The position numbers were made by a program, and so were the translations under genes. Below, in pieces: positions 1 through 11,500 of a stretch of 64,000 nt of DNA. This stretch comes from Haematobia irritans. Lineage: Eukaryota > Arthropoda > Insecta > Diptera > Muscidae. Below the pieces are notes generated by a model. That model saw nothing but the letters and a program-made list of their open reading frames with translations. It was not told the DNA's origin and ran no database searches. The stretch covers positions 86,429,983 through 86,493,982 of the forward strand of contig NC_134398.1 of the NCBI RefSeq assembly GCF_050003625.1. The letters run 5' to 3'. Every line of letters begins with the position of its first letter. Position 1 is the stretch's first letter.

Positions 1-750
1 TTATAATCATTGCTTCAAAAATTTTTTGGATTAAATTTAGGAGACACATTTTGAAAATTTGCATCCCTTCGTTAAAGTTGCATGTTTTTAAACTATGGCA
101 AATTTTCCTTAAAGTAAAGAAAAACATTTTTGATTTAAAGAAATCGTCCTTAAATTAACTGAAATATTGAATCTTTAGACTTAAAATAAAAACGCTTCAA
201 ATATAGGCTAGGACTTATTTTGACGATTTAGCATCTTTGGTTTAAAGTTTTTTTTGGAATTAAGAAATCATTTTTTACACTCAAAAAGTAATATAGAAAA
301 GTTTACTTGATTCAAGCCGTAGCGGTGTCAAAAGTACGGTAAGTACGGATTTTCTAAATCCAAGAGGAAAATTCTTAATTTAATCCCGAAAATATTAAGT
401 GCAGATTTCTTAATTCTAGAATTTTTCAATCGTGTTTGTGCTTCCTTTGAGTACGGGAAGTACTTGATTCAAGCCTAGTGAAGTTCTATTTAATCCTAAT
501 CCATACATGATTCAATCCGCATTTAAACTTAACTTGAGCCGTTTTTTAAACGGAATCAGGGTTTGCATCAATATTTTTTATTCTTGAATATATAATGTGC
601 TTGTTTCAGGAACGATCTGTTCTTGATTTAATCCCGAACCGTATTCAACATTATTTTATATGCGCTTGATTTTAGTGTAATTTGTACTTGTTTTAATCTC
701 AATGTGCGCTGAATTCCCATAAAATAAAAATAGGTTCATATATTTTTAAA
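1..750. repeat. Degenerate AT-rich repeat, left part of putative element L
   Basis: No coding potential is visible. The first 280 bases (runs such as TTTAAACTATGG and TTCCTTAAAGTAAAG) resemble the stretch around 52.6-52.85 kb, which ends in the boundary CAGTG|TA. From about 278 the sequence is TA-CACTCAAAAAG, and from about 4130 it runs ACTGTTCTTTGGGTG-TA; read inward these could be diverged terminal inverted repeats of one TA-flanked element that was later split by the family A repeat at 751-3437. The pairing is weak and is inference. Confidence 0.35.
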
Positions 751-1949
751 AGTTTTTTATACCCACCACCATAGAATGGTGATGGGGGTATAATAAGTTT
801 GTCATTCCGTGTGTAACATATCGAAAAATCGATTTCCGACTATATAAAGTATATATATTATTGATCAGGGAGAAATTCTAAGACGATATAAGCATGTCAT
901 GGCTACAGCCTTCAATAATGGCGCTATCGTCTTGAAATTTGGCATAGATTCGTTTTTTGGTTTGCAGGCAGGTCAAGTTCGAAGATGGACTATATCGGTC
1001 CAAGTTTTAATATAGTCCCCATATAAACCGACTTCCCGATTTGGTGTCTTGGGCTTATAAAAAGCATAGTTTTTATCCAATTTGCCTGAAATTGTAAATC
1101 TAGAGGTACTTGGGGACCTCTAAGTTGTGCCGAAAATGGTGCCCATCGGTCCATGTTTTGGTATAGCTCCCATATAGACCGATCTCCCGAATTTGCTACT
1201 TGGGCGTCTAGAAACTGTATTTTCTATCCGATTTGCCTGAAATTGGAAATCTAGAGGTATTTTGGGACCATAAAGAGGTGTGTCGAAAATGGTCCGTATC
1301 TGTCCATGTTTTGGTATAGCCGCCATATGGACCGATCGCCCGCTTTTTATTCTTGGGCTTCTATAAACTGTATTTACTACCCGATTTGCCTGAAATTGGA
1401 AATCTAGAGGTATTTTGGGACTACAAATAGGAGTGCCGAAATTGAGGTGTATCGGTCCATTTTGTGGTATAACCCCCATATAGACCGATATCTCGATTTT
1501 ACTTCTTGGGCGTCTAGAGACTATATTTTCTAGCCGATTTGCTTGAGATTGAATATCTATGTTAGAAGTGTTTTAAGATCACAAATAGGTGTGTCGCAAA
1601 TGGTGCCTATCGGTCCATGTTTTGGTATAGCCCCCATATAGACCGATCACCCCACTTTATTTCTTGAGCTTCTATAATCCGTAGTTTTTATCCAATTTGC
1701 CGGAAATTAGAAATCTAGATGTATCTTAGGACCATAACCATGAAAGTGGAATTCTAGAGGTATATGAGGAACATTAAGAGGTGGTGAGTATTGGTCCATG
1801 TTTGGTATAGCTCCCGAACCGTAGTTTTTATACGATTTGCACAAAAATGTAAATATACTGGAATTTTAGACCCTCAAAATTCTGTATCGCATTTACTTTT
1901 ACCGGTCGATTTGGTAAGGCATCGATATAGACCTCCCACCCGACCAAAG

Positions 1950-2810
1950 TGCCGATAAATGGCGAAGGTTCGCTAAAGCGAACATTTTTCGAAATAAATT
2001 AACACGCAATTATTCGAGAAAAGTTCGATAATAGAAAAATTTCGAACGTTGTTTTTTTTTTTCGAAGTAATAACGAATATTTTTCGGCTTATTTGTTGGT
2101 GTTCCGCCATGTTTGTTTTTTAGAAAGACAGAGATTAAAAAGTCATTTCAGTTTAAGAAATTGTTAAGTGTGGGTGAAGTGTCTTAGCGAATCTAAAAAG
2201 GTAAGTAATTTATTTATATATCTTTTACAAAATTACCAATTTTCTTTCTTGTTTAATTTGCAGATGTATCCAGGAAAATGTTACTCATTGATTATAGTCG
2301 TTTTCAATAATAGCCACGACCGGCTTAATAAGAAATTCCGCGCAAAGAAGTCAATGCAGTGCCTTAAATCACTTCAAATATATATTCCTAAATATAAATA
2401 TTTTAAATATTTTGTTCGCAACACTAATATCTATATTATTTTGTATTATAATTATCTATATTGTGTTGTAATAAAATAAAAACAAACTTGAACATTTTCT
2501 TTTACTACACAACTTATAATGGGAACAAAATGGGAATAAAACAGTATAGAAAACCTTCGAAAGCGGAATGATATCGAATACGAAAACGAATTCGAAATAG
2601 ATTCGTTAACGATCAATTATAGATATCGCGAAACCTTCTTTAACGAATCACTAGCAAGCCTTCGAAAACGAAGAGTTTGCTGGCAGTAACAGCACGACAG
2701 ATGAACGTTTTTCGAAATTTTTTCGAACCATTCTCGATATCGTTTTCGATAGTTTTCTTCGAGAAAAAACCGAGAATATTTCTATATTGAATACGATAAC
2801 GAACGTTGTG
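1950..2810. mobile_element. Putative insertion M with TTCGAA-rich ends and an intron-like segment
   Basis: This block interrupts repeat A1. Both flanks are dense in TTCGAA, TTTTCGA and CGAACG motifs that are roughly inverted relative to one another (1972-2090 and 2560-2810), suggesting long imperfect inverted repeats. The centre carries a clean intron-like segment: AAAAAG|GTAAGT near 2199 and a T-rich tract ending TTTGCAG|ATG near 2263. A short open frame begins at that ATG, and an AATAAA lies near 2473. No homology is recognised; a small non-coding or decoy transcript is equally possible. Exact ends and target duplication were not resolved. Confidence 0.4.
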
Positions 2811-2841
2811 GTCAGGTGGGCTATTTCTCTTCTTGACGGTA

Positions 2842-3024
2842 CACCCAAAGAAAAAAAATTTTCCTCCCGAATGAAATTTTAGACAAACGAAATTCCCCTT
2901 TCTTATAAAGGATTTTCGTTTATAGCAAACTAATCCGAATTTTTGATAAGCGATTTAACGAGTGTCTCTGAAATTTGTGTCAAAAAAATTTCGTTTCTCA
3001 AAAATGAAAATTCTTCTTTCAGCG
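2842..3024. mobile_element. 183-bp TA-flanked MITE in A1
   Basis: Terminal inverted repeats CACCCAAAGAAAAAAAATTT and, from the other end, CGCTGAAAGAAGAATTTTC are flanked by TA at 2840-2841 and 3025-3026. In the A3 copy (45.3 kb, opposite strand) the sequence runs straight from GAGGGTACAG into AGGCGCACTGATC, so A3 acts as an empty site. Non-coding and probably non-autonomous. Confidence 0.65.
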
Positions 3025-3437
3025 TATAGCAGGCGCACTGATCATGAAATTTGCTTGAAACTGAAAGTAAAATTTCCGTATTTTACTCCCCGCAGCCATT
3101 TAAATAATGGCGGAAAAAATCTACAGATTTAAGATTTCAAATCAAGGCTTTATTTAATCATTTACACGATATGTTTATGATTTCTCTAAAACTCAAACAA
3201 AATTGGTTCTTATAAATCCAGAATCTGATCTAGTCTTCATCCTTAAATTTATCTTCGGGAAGGTTGAACTGATTTGCTTTGGAGAATATTTGTCATCAAA
3301 CCCCCTGAAATTTTATATATTATCAAGTAACCCGCTACGACGAAGAGTTTTCAAAGTAAACTATTATAATTGATTCATGGTGGTGGGTATTTAAGATTCG
3401 GCCCGGCCGAACTTACTGCTGTATATACTTGTTTATT

Positions 3438-4152
3438 ATTCTTTTTTTGTATGAAAAGAAAAATGCATAAAATTCAACTATGGCGGCCAAACCCAATGAC
3501 GCTCAATTCAAGAACTCCTTTAAAGCTGTGGCAACGGATTTGAAATGAAATATATATTTATTTAATTATTTTAAAATAATAAACTATATTTTTACTTACC
3601 TTTGTTCTCCTCATTTTCATGTGAGGAGAAAAAACTACTTCACTGCCACTTAGGTTCTAAGTACACAATATACTGAAAGAATTTGACAAACAAAATACAA
3701 TCGAAAACCCAGTTTTTGGAGGTTAAACATATGTGAGAGTAACAAGGAGAGCAAAACTTTATTTTGCATTCCAATTGCCTCATATATGAATATCAAGTAA
3801 AAGGTTTCTTATTTTAAGCCAAAGTCGGCTTAAGATAGGAAATCAAATGCAAGCCAAACAGTAAGCACCCACACACGATGCTCGGGGGTTCGATGAGAGA
3901 ATCGAGGAGAAAAAACTCTATTTTGTGTTCTCAGCACCTAACTCTCACAGACGAATTAAGTAACAATTTTCTTGTTTTAACTCAAAACAAGATTAAATCA
4001 AACTTTAGGTACTTGAATTGCACAAATAAGCACATTCTGTACTTAATATGAGTATAACTTAGTATTTGCGTATTTAAAATTTTAAGTACGAATTAAGGCT
4101 AAAAGTAAGAATTTGAAACTTGATTTTAGAAATCTACTGTTCTTTGGGTGTA
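3438..4152. repeat. AT-rich sequence, right part of putative element L
   Basis: No gene is seen. Direct-repeat-like phrases (AGTAACAAGGAGAGCAAAACT and GAGAATCGAGGAGAAAAAAC) and a minus-strand 5' splice-like site (GGAGAACAAAG|GTAAGT near 3600) are present. It ends at TTCTTTGGGTG-TA near 4151, the possible mate of the left terminus near 278. Confidence 0.3.
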
Positions 4153-4489
4153 CTTTGAAGTATCTGTTATAATTTGGATTTTTAAAGTGTCATTTGTTTG
4201 TACGTCAATAGCTTTATGAATATACCGGAAAAATAGAATGAAAATTCGATAAATGAGATCTGTATTCTAATTTTAATTTTATAGATCCTAGATTTTAAGC
4301 CAGATAGGTCGCAAAAAATGTTCCTCATTTTAAAGAACCCGAATCTTTGGCTCGGAATCAATACCAAAATCCTTAAAAGATGGTCAAAATCTTTGGATAC
4401 AAGTTTTTGTCGTTATCTAACTTTCCGATCATCATTTCGCTGTCGTAGATCTCATCGCTAAAAAATACGCTCCATCTCTTTCTCTGACG

Positions 4490-4558
4490 TTGTATTTATT
4501 GAATTTATGAAATTGTATTTATTGAATTTATGAAATTGTATTTATTGAATTTATGAAA
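4490..4558. repeat. 23-bp tandem repeat, three copies
   Basis: Three consecutive units starting TTGTATTTATTGAATT (4490-4512, 4513-4535, 4536-4558) are identical apart from the end of the third, which runs into AATGTAATG. Short, perfect minisatellite, no coding content. Confidence 0.9.
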
Positions 4559-4704
4559 ATGTAATGTCCCAAACATGTAATAGTAGTTTATGAACATTAT
4601 ATGTATGCCACAAACATATACACAGAAAAAAATGAAGCAAAATAAAAATCAGTTATTGGCATAATTGAATGAAAAAATTATATCAAATACTATTTTTATT
4701 AATG

Positions 4705-4917
4705 GCCATTTTCATGTAGCTCCGTTAGGCTTTAACTGCCAGTTAACAGAAAGTAAATTGCAAATATCTTCTCTCCGGTTAACTTTAACTGAAATTTTTT
4801 CGTCAGTTAAGTTCCTAACTGGCCTATGGAATATAAAGGCAGGATGACAGCTTCGTCTAGAATAAGGTTTAAAAGTTGGTTAGTTAACGGAACACTAACG
4901 GAGCTTTATGAAAATGG
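4705..4917. mobile_element. 213-bp MITE with CCATTTTCATGTAGCTCCG ends
   Basis: The left end CCATTTTCATGTAGCTCCG and right end CGGAGCTTTATGAAAATGG are imperfect inverted repeats, followed inward by CTTTAACTGCCAGTTAAC and GTTAACGGAACACTAACGG. Related ends recur at about 30.37-30.41 kb (CTAACGGAGTTACATGAAAA) and about 52.86-52.91 kb. Target duplication unclear. Confidence 0.6.
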
Positions 4918-5384
4918 GGGTAAGTCAAATACGAAAATAATTGGTTGAATGAAAAACTGTCAAAAATATCCAAATTCCCTGGTAATTGAATTCACAACAC
5001 ATCAATTACTATGTTCAATTGGACTAAGTGTAGAAGTTGTTGATTTTAGTATAATGTGCAATTAGCCTGATAAAACTGTTTATGACGTTGCTACGTAATG
5101 AAAAAATAAATAAATACAAACAATAAAATGGCATTTATTGTTATTATTAAGAAACTTCTATATGGTCGAATGTACCAGCAAATAAACCGTGGTATCGGTA
5201 ACGCGATTCGAAATGTTTACATTAACAACATTTTTAGCGCATCATATTTTATTTTTACCGCAGGTAAGTACCTTTATCTAAATACCAGTTCTTTCGTCAA
5301 GCGCATTTTTTGAAAGAATTCTCTTCGTAAAAATGAACATTTTCATTGTGAGTCTAACGTGTCACGTGTTGGAGGAACATATAA

Positions 5385-5830
5385 CTAGAGGTGGGCGCGT
5401 GACACGAAATTCTCGTAACACGCGTGAATCACGTGAGTCGTTAACAAAATCCAAAGCAGCTCTCGTGAATATGCGTGAATGGGACTAAAATAAATATGTC
5501 GTACGTGAGAAATAAAATCGGTTCGTGAATGTGCGTGAATAAAATTTCGTGCGTGAGTACTGGTTTTCATTTCGTGAATGTGCGTGAGTAGGATTGGCTA
5601 CCACACGTATCGTGCGTAAATAAATGCTTCGTGAATGTGCGTGAGTGTGTGTGAAATTTCAATTACGCGCACACCTCTAATATTTACGAAATTCTCGTGT
5701 ACGTTCACGCAAACAGAACTTTCAAAGACGATTAACGATTCACAACAATTTTTAGACTCACGAAAATTCACGTGACTTCGACTATTAATCGGGATCACGA
5801 CGAATCACGCATATTTCACAGCATGATCTT
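5385..5830. repeat. CGTGA/TCACG-rich degenerate repeat, family G copy 1
   Basis: The stretch is built from closely spaced CGTGAAT, GCGTGAGT, TCACG and CACGTGA words on both strands, with GC above its surroundings. Similar blocks occur at 47.79-48.34 and 57.55-57.95 kb. ORFs on the minus strand with many His, Ser and Arg residues arise from this word repetition and are not genes. Confidence 0.7.
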
Positions 5831-7379
5831 TTTACGGAAAGTTAATGAAATATATATTTAGTATATATTTCGTATATTCGTAAAAAGTCGTTCGTAAATT
5901 TACAAAATTCGCTGAAAACATTAATAAATATGTAAATGAATTCTCTCGTTGTATAAACTTACACACATCCTGAATTGGACCATTCAAAAACTTGGGGAAA
6001 GCTTTGGAATATACATATAATTACACTCTTTCTATTTTGTTTTTAAAATTAGGACGTGTACAGTGTACACGTCACACTGGTCTATAAATGGATATAAGCG
6101 GACTGTCAAAAATATGTGGGCTATAGGAAAATGTGTTTACTTCGAAAACGGGGAGTTCGTGCTTCAATTCTTCCCACAAACAAAAGGTAAAATCATATAA
6201 ATCTTTGAATTCTTTTTGAAACTTTGAAATGTATTACAGAAGAGCAAGATGCCGAAACAATGAGGAAGATTTGGAAAGCAATTCCAGCAGGTGGTATAGT
6301 AAAAGATTATATTGATTACCATAATAATAAACACAATTACGGTAGTAATTGTACAGGTTGTAAAATTCTATAAATATTGTACTCAGTTCAATTATGGCTG
6401 TAATTGGAAAAGCTTATATACTTCAAATACTAATGTATTTGGATTGAGTACTATGTCATTTGGATATTATGACAAATTCCAGTTACCTTTATACTCAACA
6501 CAAATATTCCTTCATTTGAAAATAATTTTATGACAACCTTACAATTTGGGTAATTGGGTTTATGATTTTCGTTATAAGCTGAAAATCAAATACAAAAATA
6601 ATTGAAATCACAATTTTTGTATTTGATTCAAGTATTCACTCTTTTCTGTGTAGTTTCTACACCGAAACATATGAGAAACAGTCTTTTCCGTCCTTGCATG
6701 CATACCGTGTTTACGTTTTTAAACGAACCGTTCAAGAAAGTAAATCAACACACATATGGTATCATACGAAGAACACACAAAAAAATTGTCTCGTAAATTT
6801 AAGAAGATTTTTCCAATATTTTATTACAAGAATTTTCCAGAATTTTAGTTCATTTTTCGTCGCTTCAACGAAAATGAACTACTCGACATGAAATTTTACA
6901 AATTTTAAGTAGCAATCGTTTAGTTCATGGCCTACAAAATACGATGGAAATGTCGTTAAAAATTTTGTTAACTGGTAGTTAAAAATTCTGTGAAATATGT
7001 GAAATGTAAAGTACTTTCTAAATAATAAGTGAAATTTACTACACGATTTTTTTTGTATGTGAAAATATTTTTTTACGAAAACTGAACTTGAAAGCGGATA
7101 GCAATTTCTTACTGGCAATTCCTATAGTTAATAATAGTTGGTACAACTTTTCTCAATGAAATATGTTTAGTTTACATGTAATTAAATTTATAGACATTTT
7201 CGTCAAAAATGTGTAGATAACATATTACGAAGTTTTTACTAATTTTAAGTTAAACGTTTCATCGTTCAGAAACTGATTTGCCTTTAAGAATATTATTCTT
7301 AGAGTAAATTGTCGGCAGATGCAATGTACTAATGCATAGAACGGAGATCTTTCTCAGCAAAGTGGAATGTCATTAGTAG

Positions 7380-7776
7380 GGCTGTTTTCTTTTAGCACTG
7401 GATACCCTAAGCCGTGAAGGACTAAAAGAAAACAAAGTACAGGTTTATCCAGGACAACACTGTCATCAGCTGCTTAAAAATAATCACAGAAAAGAAGTGA
7501 AATCTTGCATTTTTAATGTATGAAATACTCCAATTCGTACTAAATATTTACTGCTACGATTATTTATGACGCTGTACCACTTTGAATTTCATATTTTTCG
7601 ATAAATTAGTCACAATAAATTGCTATTGTGAATCGAAGAAGCGTCACTTTATCAAAATACAATCTGGCAACATCGGCACGACTTGCACTGATGAGATGTT
7701 TTGCATAGAACACCAGTGCAACGATGTTCTGGATAGCCCATACAAATGTTGTATCCAGTGCTAAAAGAAAACTGCC
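7380..7776. mobile_element. 397-bp MITE in H1
   Basis: Terminal inverted repeats GGCTGTTTTCTTTTAGCACT and, from the other end, GGCAGTTTTCTTTTAGCACT continue into GGATAC on both sides. The matching place in H2 (about 23925-23965) has no such sequence, so H2 is the empty site. Flanks suggest a short duplication around TTA, which together with the GGC terminus hints at PIF/Harbinger, but the flanks are not identical. Confidence 0.7.
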
Positions 7777-8356
7777 TTAATGTGAGATGATGTTACTTGA
7801 ATTTTGTTTGAGAGTGACAGCATGCATTGAGAGTTTTGCAATAATGAGAAATGGTAGCGAGTGCTGGGTATTTTGTGTATATCTGAGCGTGGGGTTGTTT
7901 TTATTTTTGTTCTTTCAGTGGTTTGTGTGTGTGTTTGTTATTCGCGGATGGTTTATTTGTATTGATGAGGTGTTGTTTTCAACAATAAATATATAAAGGT
8001 ATGGAATATTATCGGTTTTTTGAGACATAAGTATATTGGTGTTTGTTTATTAAAACTTTTAAATGAACGTTATTAATATTTTAGCAATGAGATGTGCGAT
8101 GGCGAAGGGATGATCGGTAGCTTAGAAAAAAATTTATTGAGAATGTTCAATATTTAGAAAAAGATGCTGAAATGGAAAGTATATTGTAATTGTTTTATAG
8201 AAATCTAATTTAACCCTCTGTATCATAGTGTAGACTGTAGGCAACATACCGTTCGAATGCCTCAAGATTAATAGAAATAACTTCCTTAGGTCAATCACGC
8301 ACTGTTTCCCGTGGTTTACATACTGAGCTAATAAACTTGTAAAAATAGAACAATTA

Positions 8357-9387
8357 AAGGGTGATACGGTCAAAATTTGGTCAAGGGAAAACGCGTGTAA
8401 ATCGTTGAAATCGTTTATGTAAAAAATCAAATTAAATTTCTTTTTCAAGTTCAATTAGTATAAAATTCAGGAAAAATATTCAGTTAGGCTTTCGCTTTTC
8501 CAAATCCGAATTGCCGGGCCTCACGCTTGACACCTGCCATCAGATTTGGTACAGCCACCTTGTCCACCTTCTTCGCCGCAGAAAGCCAGTTTGCCTTGAA
8601 CTGCTGCTCGTCCTTAGCAGTTTTTTTGGTCTTCTTTAGGTTCCGCTTGACAATAGCCCAGTATTTCTCAATTGGGCGGAACTCTGGCGTGTTGGGAGGG
8701 TTCTTGTCCTTGGGAACCACCTGCACGTTGTTGGCGGCGTACCACTCCATGGCCTTTTTACCGTAATGGCAAGATGCCAAATCCGGCCAAAACAGTACGG
8801 AACAACCGTGTTTCTTCAGGAAAGGCAGCAGACGTTTATTCAAACACTCTTTCACGTAAATTTCTTGGTTGACAGTCCCGGAAGCTATGAAAATGCTGCT
8901 TTTCAAGCCACAGGGAGAGAAGGCTTGCCAAACCAGATATTTCTTTGCGAACTTTGACAGTTTTATGTGCTTGAAAATATCTGCTACCTTTCCCCTTCCT
9001 TTTGCCGTATAAAACTCCTGTCCCGGAAGCTGCTTGTAGTCGGCTTTGACGTAGGTTTCGTCGTCCATTAACACGCAGTCAAACTTCGTCAGCATCGTCG
9101 TGTACAGTCTCCGGGATCGCGCTTTGGCCATCGATTTTAGCGATTTTGCCAGCTTTGCGTGCGAGTAGCTCGGATTTTCGCGATGCGCGAGCAAAATTTT
9201 GATACGCTGCTCTTCTTGCTTGGACGGCATTTTGACAACTGAAGAGTGAATTTGAAAATCAAAATAGGAGCAACATTCTACACACACACACACACCTTCA
9301 AAATCAGGGGTGTTCAGGTTTTTTAAATGCAGAATTGAAAGAAATACGCCAAGTTTATATTGACCAAATTTTGACCGTATCACCCTT
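8357..9387 (-). mobile_element. Mariner-superfamily element, internally deleted copy
   Basis: Perfect 28-bp terminal inverted repeats beginning AAGGGTGATACGGTCAAAAT are flanked by TA at 8355-8356 and 9388-9389. Length is 1031 bp against 1307 bp for the fuller copy at 13030-14336; the difference is an internal deletion in the region encoding the DNA-binding domain. It lies within H1 and is absent from H2. Confidence 0.95.
8484..9230 (-). pseudogene. DD37E mariner-superfamily transposase, in-frame N-terminal deletion
   Basis: Start chosen at the MPSKQEEQ methionine, shared with the copy at 13180; the frame upstream is open only through the 5' non-coding end. The 248-residue product keeps the first helix region to LAKSLK, then jumps to a segment corresponding to about residue 130 of the fuller copy, removing roughly 95 residues of helix-turn-helix. 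The catalytic half is intact: LMDDETY, WPDLASC and PIEKYW, with 37 residues between the second Asp and the Glu as counted by eye, the DD37E signature of the IS630-Tc1-mariner group. With most of the DNA-binding domain gone it probably cannot bind its ends. The frame stays open, which suggests the deletion is recent. Confidence 0.9.
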
Positions 9388-9794
9388 TAGGTGGCACTAC
9401 TTGCTGGAAATTGACATTTCTTTATTAACTATTGGTATTTACGAAAAAGTGCCGGTTTGCTGTGACTTCAAAAAATAATAAAAAATTGTTGTGCTTGTGT
9501 TTTGTGTGTAATCTTGATAAATTGGAGAGGTAAGTGTTTGAGCTTTATTGTAGAATGTTCTTTTTGAAAAATTTTTACGTTTTTTTTTTATTTTTGGTGG
9601 CAAATAATGTTTGGCAACACACCCAATTTGTGAGAGTTACTCTTCAAATAATAAAAATAAATGAAAAATAAAAAATACGTGTATTTTATTTTTTTGTTAT
9701 CATCTCCAATACAAAAAATCATACAAATCGGAGTTCATGAGTGATAGATGGTTAATTTTTATTATTCAAGGTAAAATTAAATATTCAATTTCAG

Positions 9795-10029
9795 AGTAAC
9801 TCCAGATGAATGTGGAAAATTTTTCGTTACACCTCAGCGTATAGTTTAATCATAAATTTGGTAAGTATTCTTTCTAAAATGTGGTTTTCTTTTAAAAAGA
9901 ATATTTTTTTATGTATATTTTTATTTGTTAATTAATTTGTTTGGAAATCAGTTGAATTCTTTGCTGAAAAAAAATATTTACTTTCAGAACAAACCCAGAT
10001 GGATTCGGACATTTTTTTTTTACAAATTG
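9795..10029 (+). other. Two microexon-like units in H1
   Basis: Unit one (9795-9860, 66 bases) is preceded by AATTTCAG and followed by GTAAGTATTC. Unit two (9988-10029, 42 bases) is preceded by TTACTTTCAG and followed by GTAAGTTTGG. Both begin with a variant of AGTAACTCCAGATGAATNNGG. A further donor-like site (GGAGAG|GTAAGT) lies at 9530. Four related units occur on the other strand in H2. Whether they are spliced is unknown. Confidence 0.5.
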
Positions 10030-10329
10030 GTAAGTTTGGATTTCTTTTAACTAGAATATTTATTTTATTATGTCCTTCACACCGATAACTTCAGTTATTT
10101 TTATGAGTTAACATAGCTTACTTTATTATTTCTCTAAATGATTCAGGTAAAAATTTTATGAGATACGTTTACCTAAAAAAGTTTAATTCCTTACACCATT
10201 GTATAAAATGCCCCAAATATGATAAGTTGCAAGCTAATATAAAGAATTAAATACTTATATTTTATTACATGGTGTTAATTTTTAACAATTTCCATTATTC
10301 TTTCCATTTTTTACAGCAAGATATGTGAA

Positions 10330-11500
10330 AACAAGTAAGTAAAGTCTAAAGTCGGGCGGGGCCGACTATATTATTCCCTTCACCCCTATGTAGGCCAAAA
10401 TTTGTGTTACATCTGAACTACTTCACATTTGCTGGAAGCTATATAAAGGAGACAATTTTTTTACTTCTACAAAATTTTTAGAATTAAAATTGAAATCGGC
10501 TAACGCTATCCAGTTAATTGGAGGAAACTTCCATTGAAAATGGGTCTAAAATGTGTAACAGTCTACCATATTTCCCCAACTCTGGTGTACGTATATATGG
10601 GAGCTATATATAATCTGAACCGATTTTGACTAAATTTGACATGTATAGTTAAAATAACAATTCCGCTATCTATGTAAAATTTCACGTAAATGGCAGTATA
10701 ACTTTGGCCCCCCTGGTCATATGAGCCCAAATAGGACGGAAGACATATATGGGAGCCATATCTAAATCTGAACCGATTTCAACCAAATTTGTCACAATTA
10801 CCGATCCTACGTACGTACCCCTTGTGCAAAATTTGAAGTAAATCACGGCAAAACTCTGGTTTTTATGGCCATATAAGTGCAAATCAGACGAAATATATAT
10901 ATGGGAGCTATATCTAAATCTGAACCGATTTCCATGAAATTTACCAAGCATTGGTAGAAGGTCAATTCTACCCTATGTGCAAAATTTCACGAAGATCGGT
11001 AATAAACTTTGGCCTCTGTGGTCATATGAGTCTAAATCGGACGAAAGATATATGGGAGTTATATCTAAATCTGAACCGATTTGGCTGATATTTTTTCGAG
11101 ATTCATAAAATATTTTGATGTACGGTATTTCAAGAAAATCGGTTGATAAACACGCTAACTATGACCAAATCGGGGATAGATATATATGGCAGCTATATCT
11201 AAATCTGAACCGTTTTTTTCCAAAACCAATAGCGATTGTCTCTGTCCCAAGAAACGGCCCTATGCAAAATTTGAGGACGATCGGACTTAAATTGCGAGCT
11301 GTACTTTGTGCACAAAGTTGCATATACAGACAGACGGACGGACACACAGACAGACAGACGGACATCGCTAAATCGACTCAGAAGTTAATTCTAAGCCGAT
11401 CGGTATACTAAAAGATGGGTCTATGTCCACTATTTCTTGGCGTTACATACAAATGCACAAACTTATTATACCCAGTACCACAGTAGTGGTGAAGGGTATA
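10330..11500 (+). repeat. Interspersed repeat family C, copy C1
   Basis: It begins AACAAGTAAGTAAAGTCTAA, GTCGGGCGGGGCCGACTATA and ends CACAGTAGTGGTGAAGGGTATA. Inside are about six degenerate units with TATATGGGAGCTATATC and TCTGAACCGATTT, then a CAGACAGACGGACATCGC tract near 11330. H2 lacks it (junction near 15775-15800), so its limits are read by comparison. No ORF of substance. Confidence 0.85.

Larger units (their letters stand above)
751..3437 (+). repeat. Interspersed repeat family A, copy A1, interrupted by two insertions
   Basis: The copy starts with a TATACCCACCACC / GGTGATGGGGGTATAATAAG palindromic boundary and ends with GGTGGTGGGTATTTAAG and the GGCCCGGCCGAACTTACTG tail. Between lie degenerate units of about 160-190 bases, each with a variant of TCGGTCCATGTTTTGGTATA, CCCCCATATAGACCGAT and TTTGCCTGAAATTGG. 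The same boundaries and units occur at 44.02-44.43/47.1-47.2 kb and inverted at 45.01-46.53 kb. Internal sequence from about 1950 to 2810 and at 2842-3024 is foreign when compared with A3. ORFs in it are by-products of the repeated units. Confidence 0.75.
4621..6650. mobile_element. TA-flanked non-coding DNA element N
   Basis: The left terminus reads TA|CACAGAAAAAAATGAAG and the right terminus CACTCTTTTCTGTG|TA; inverted, the ends match over the first ten or so bases and both sides carry subterminal CAAATACNAAAATAATTG-type phrases. TA duplication and the ACACAGAAAA terminus suggest a Tc1/mariner-superfamily non-autonomous element. The interior holds the inverted-repeat MITE at 4705-4917, the CGTGA-rich repeat at 5385-5830, and short intron-like stretches (GCAGGTAAGTACC near 5260). 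No transposase remnant was seen. Confidence 0.6.
4560..6697 (-). mobile_element. Right-end fragment of family E, split by element N
   Basis: CCCAAACATGTAATAGTAG and TTTATGAACATTATATGT at 4566-4605, and GAAACATATGAGAAACAGTC at 6663-6682, together match the right end of the family E copy at 50.97-51.11 kb, in the same orientation. They are separated by the TA-flanked insertion at 4621-6650. Only the end of the family is recognisable here. Confidence 0.55.

Noticed and set aside
4490..4558. CRISPR-like array
   Set aside because: Direct 23-bp units without spacers; a simple tandem repeat in a eukaryotic genome.
5385..5798. His/Ser/Arg-rich minus-strand ORFs
   Set aside because: By-products of the CGTGA/TCACG word repeat.
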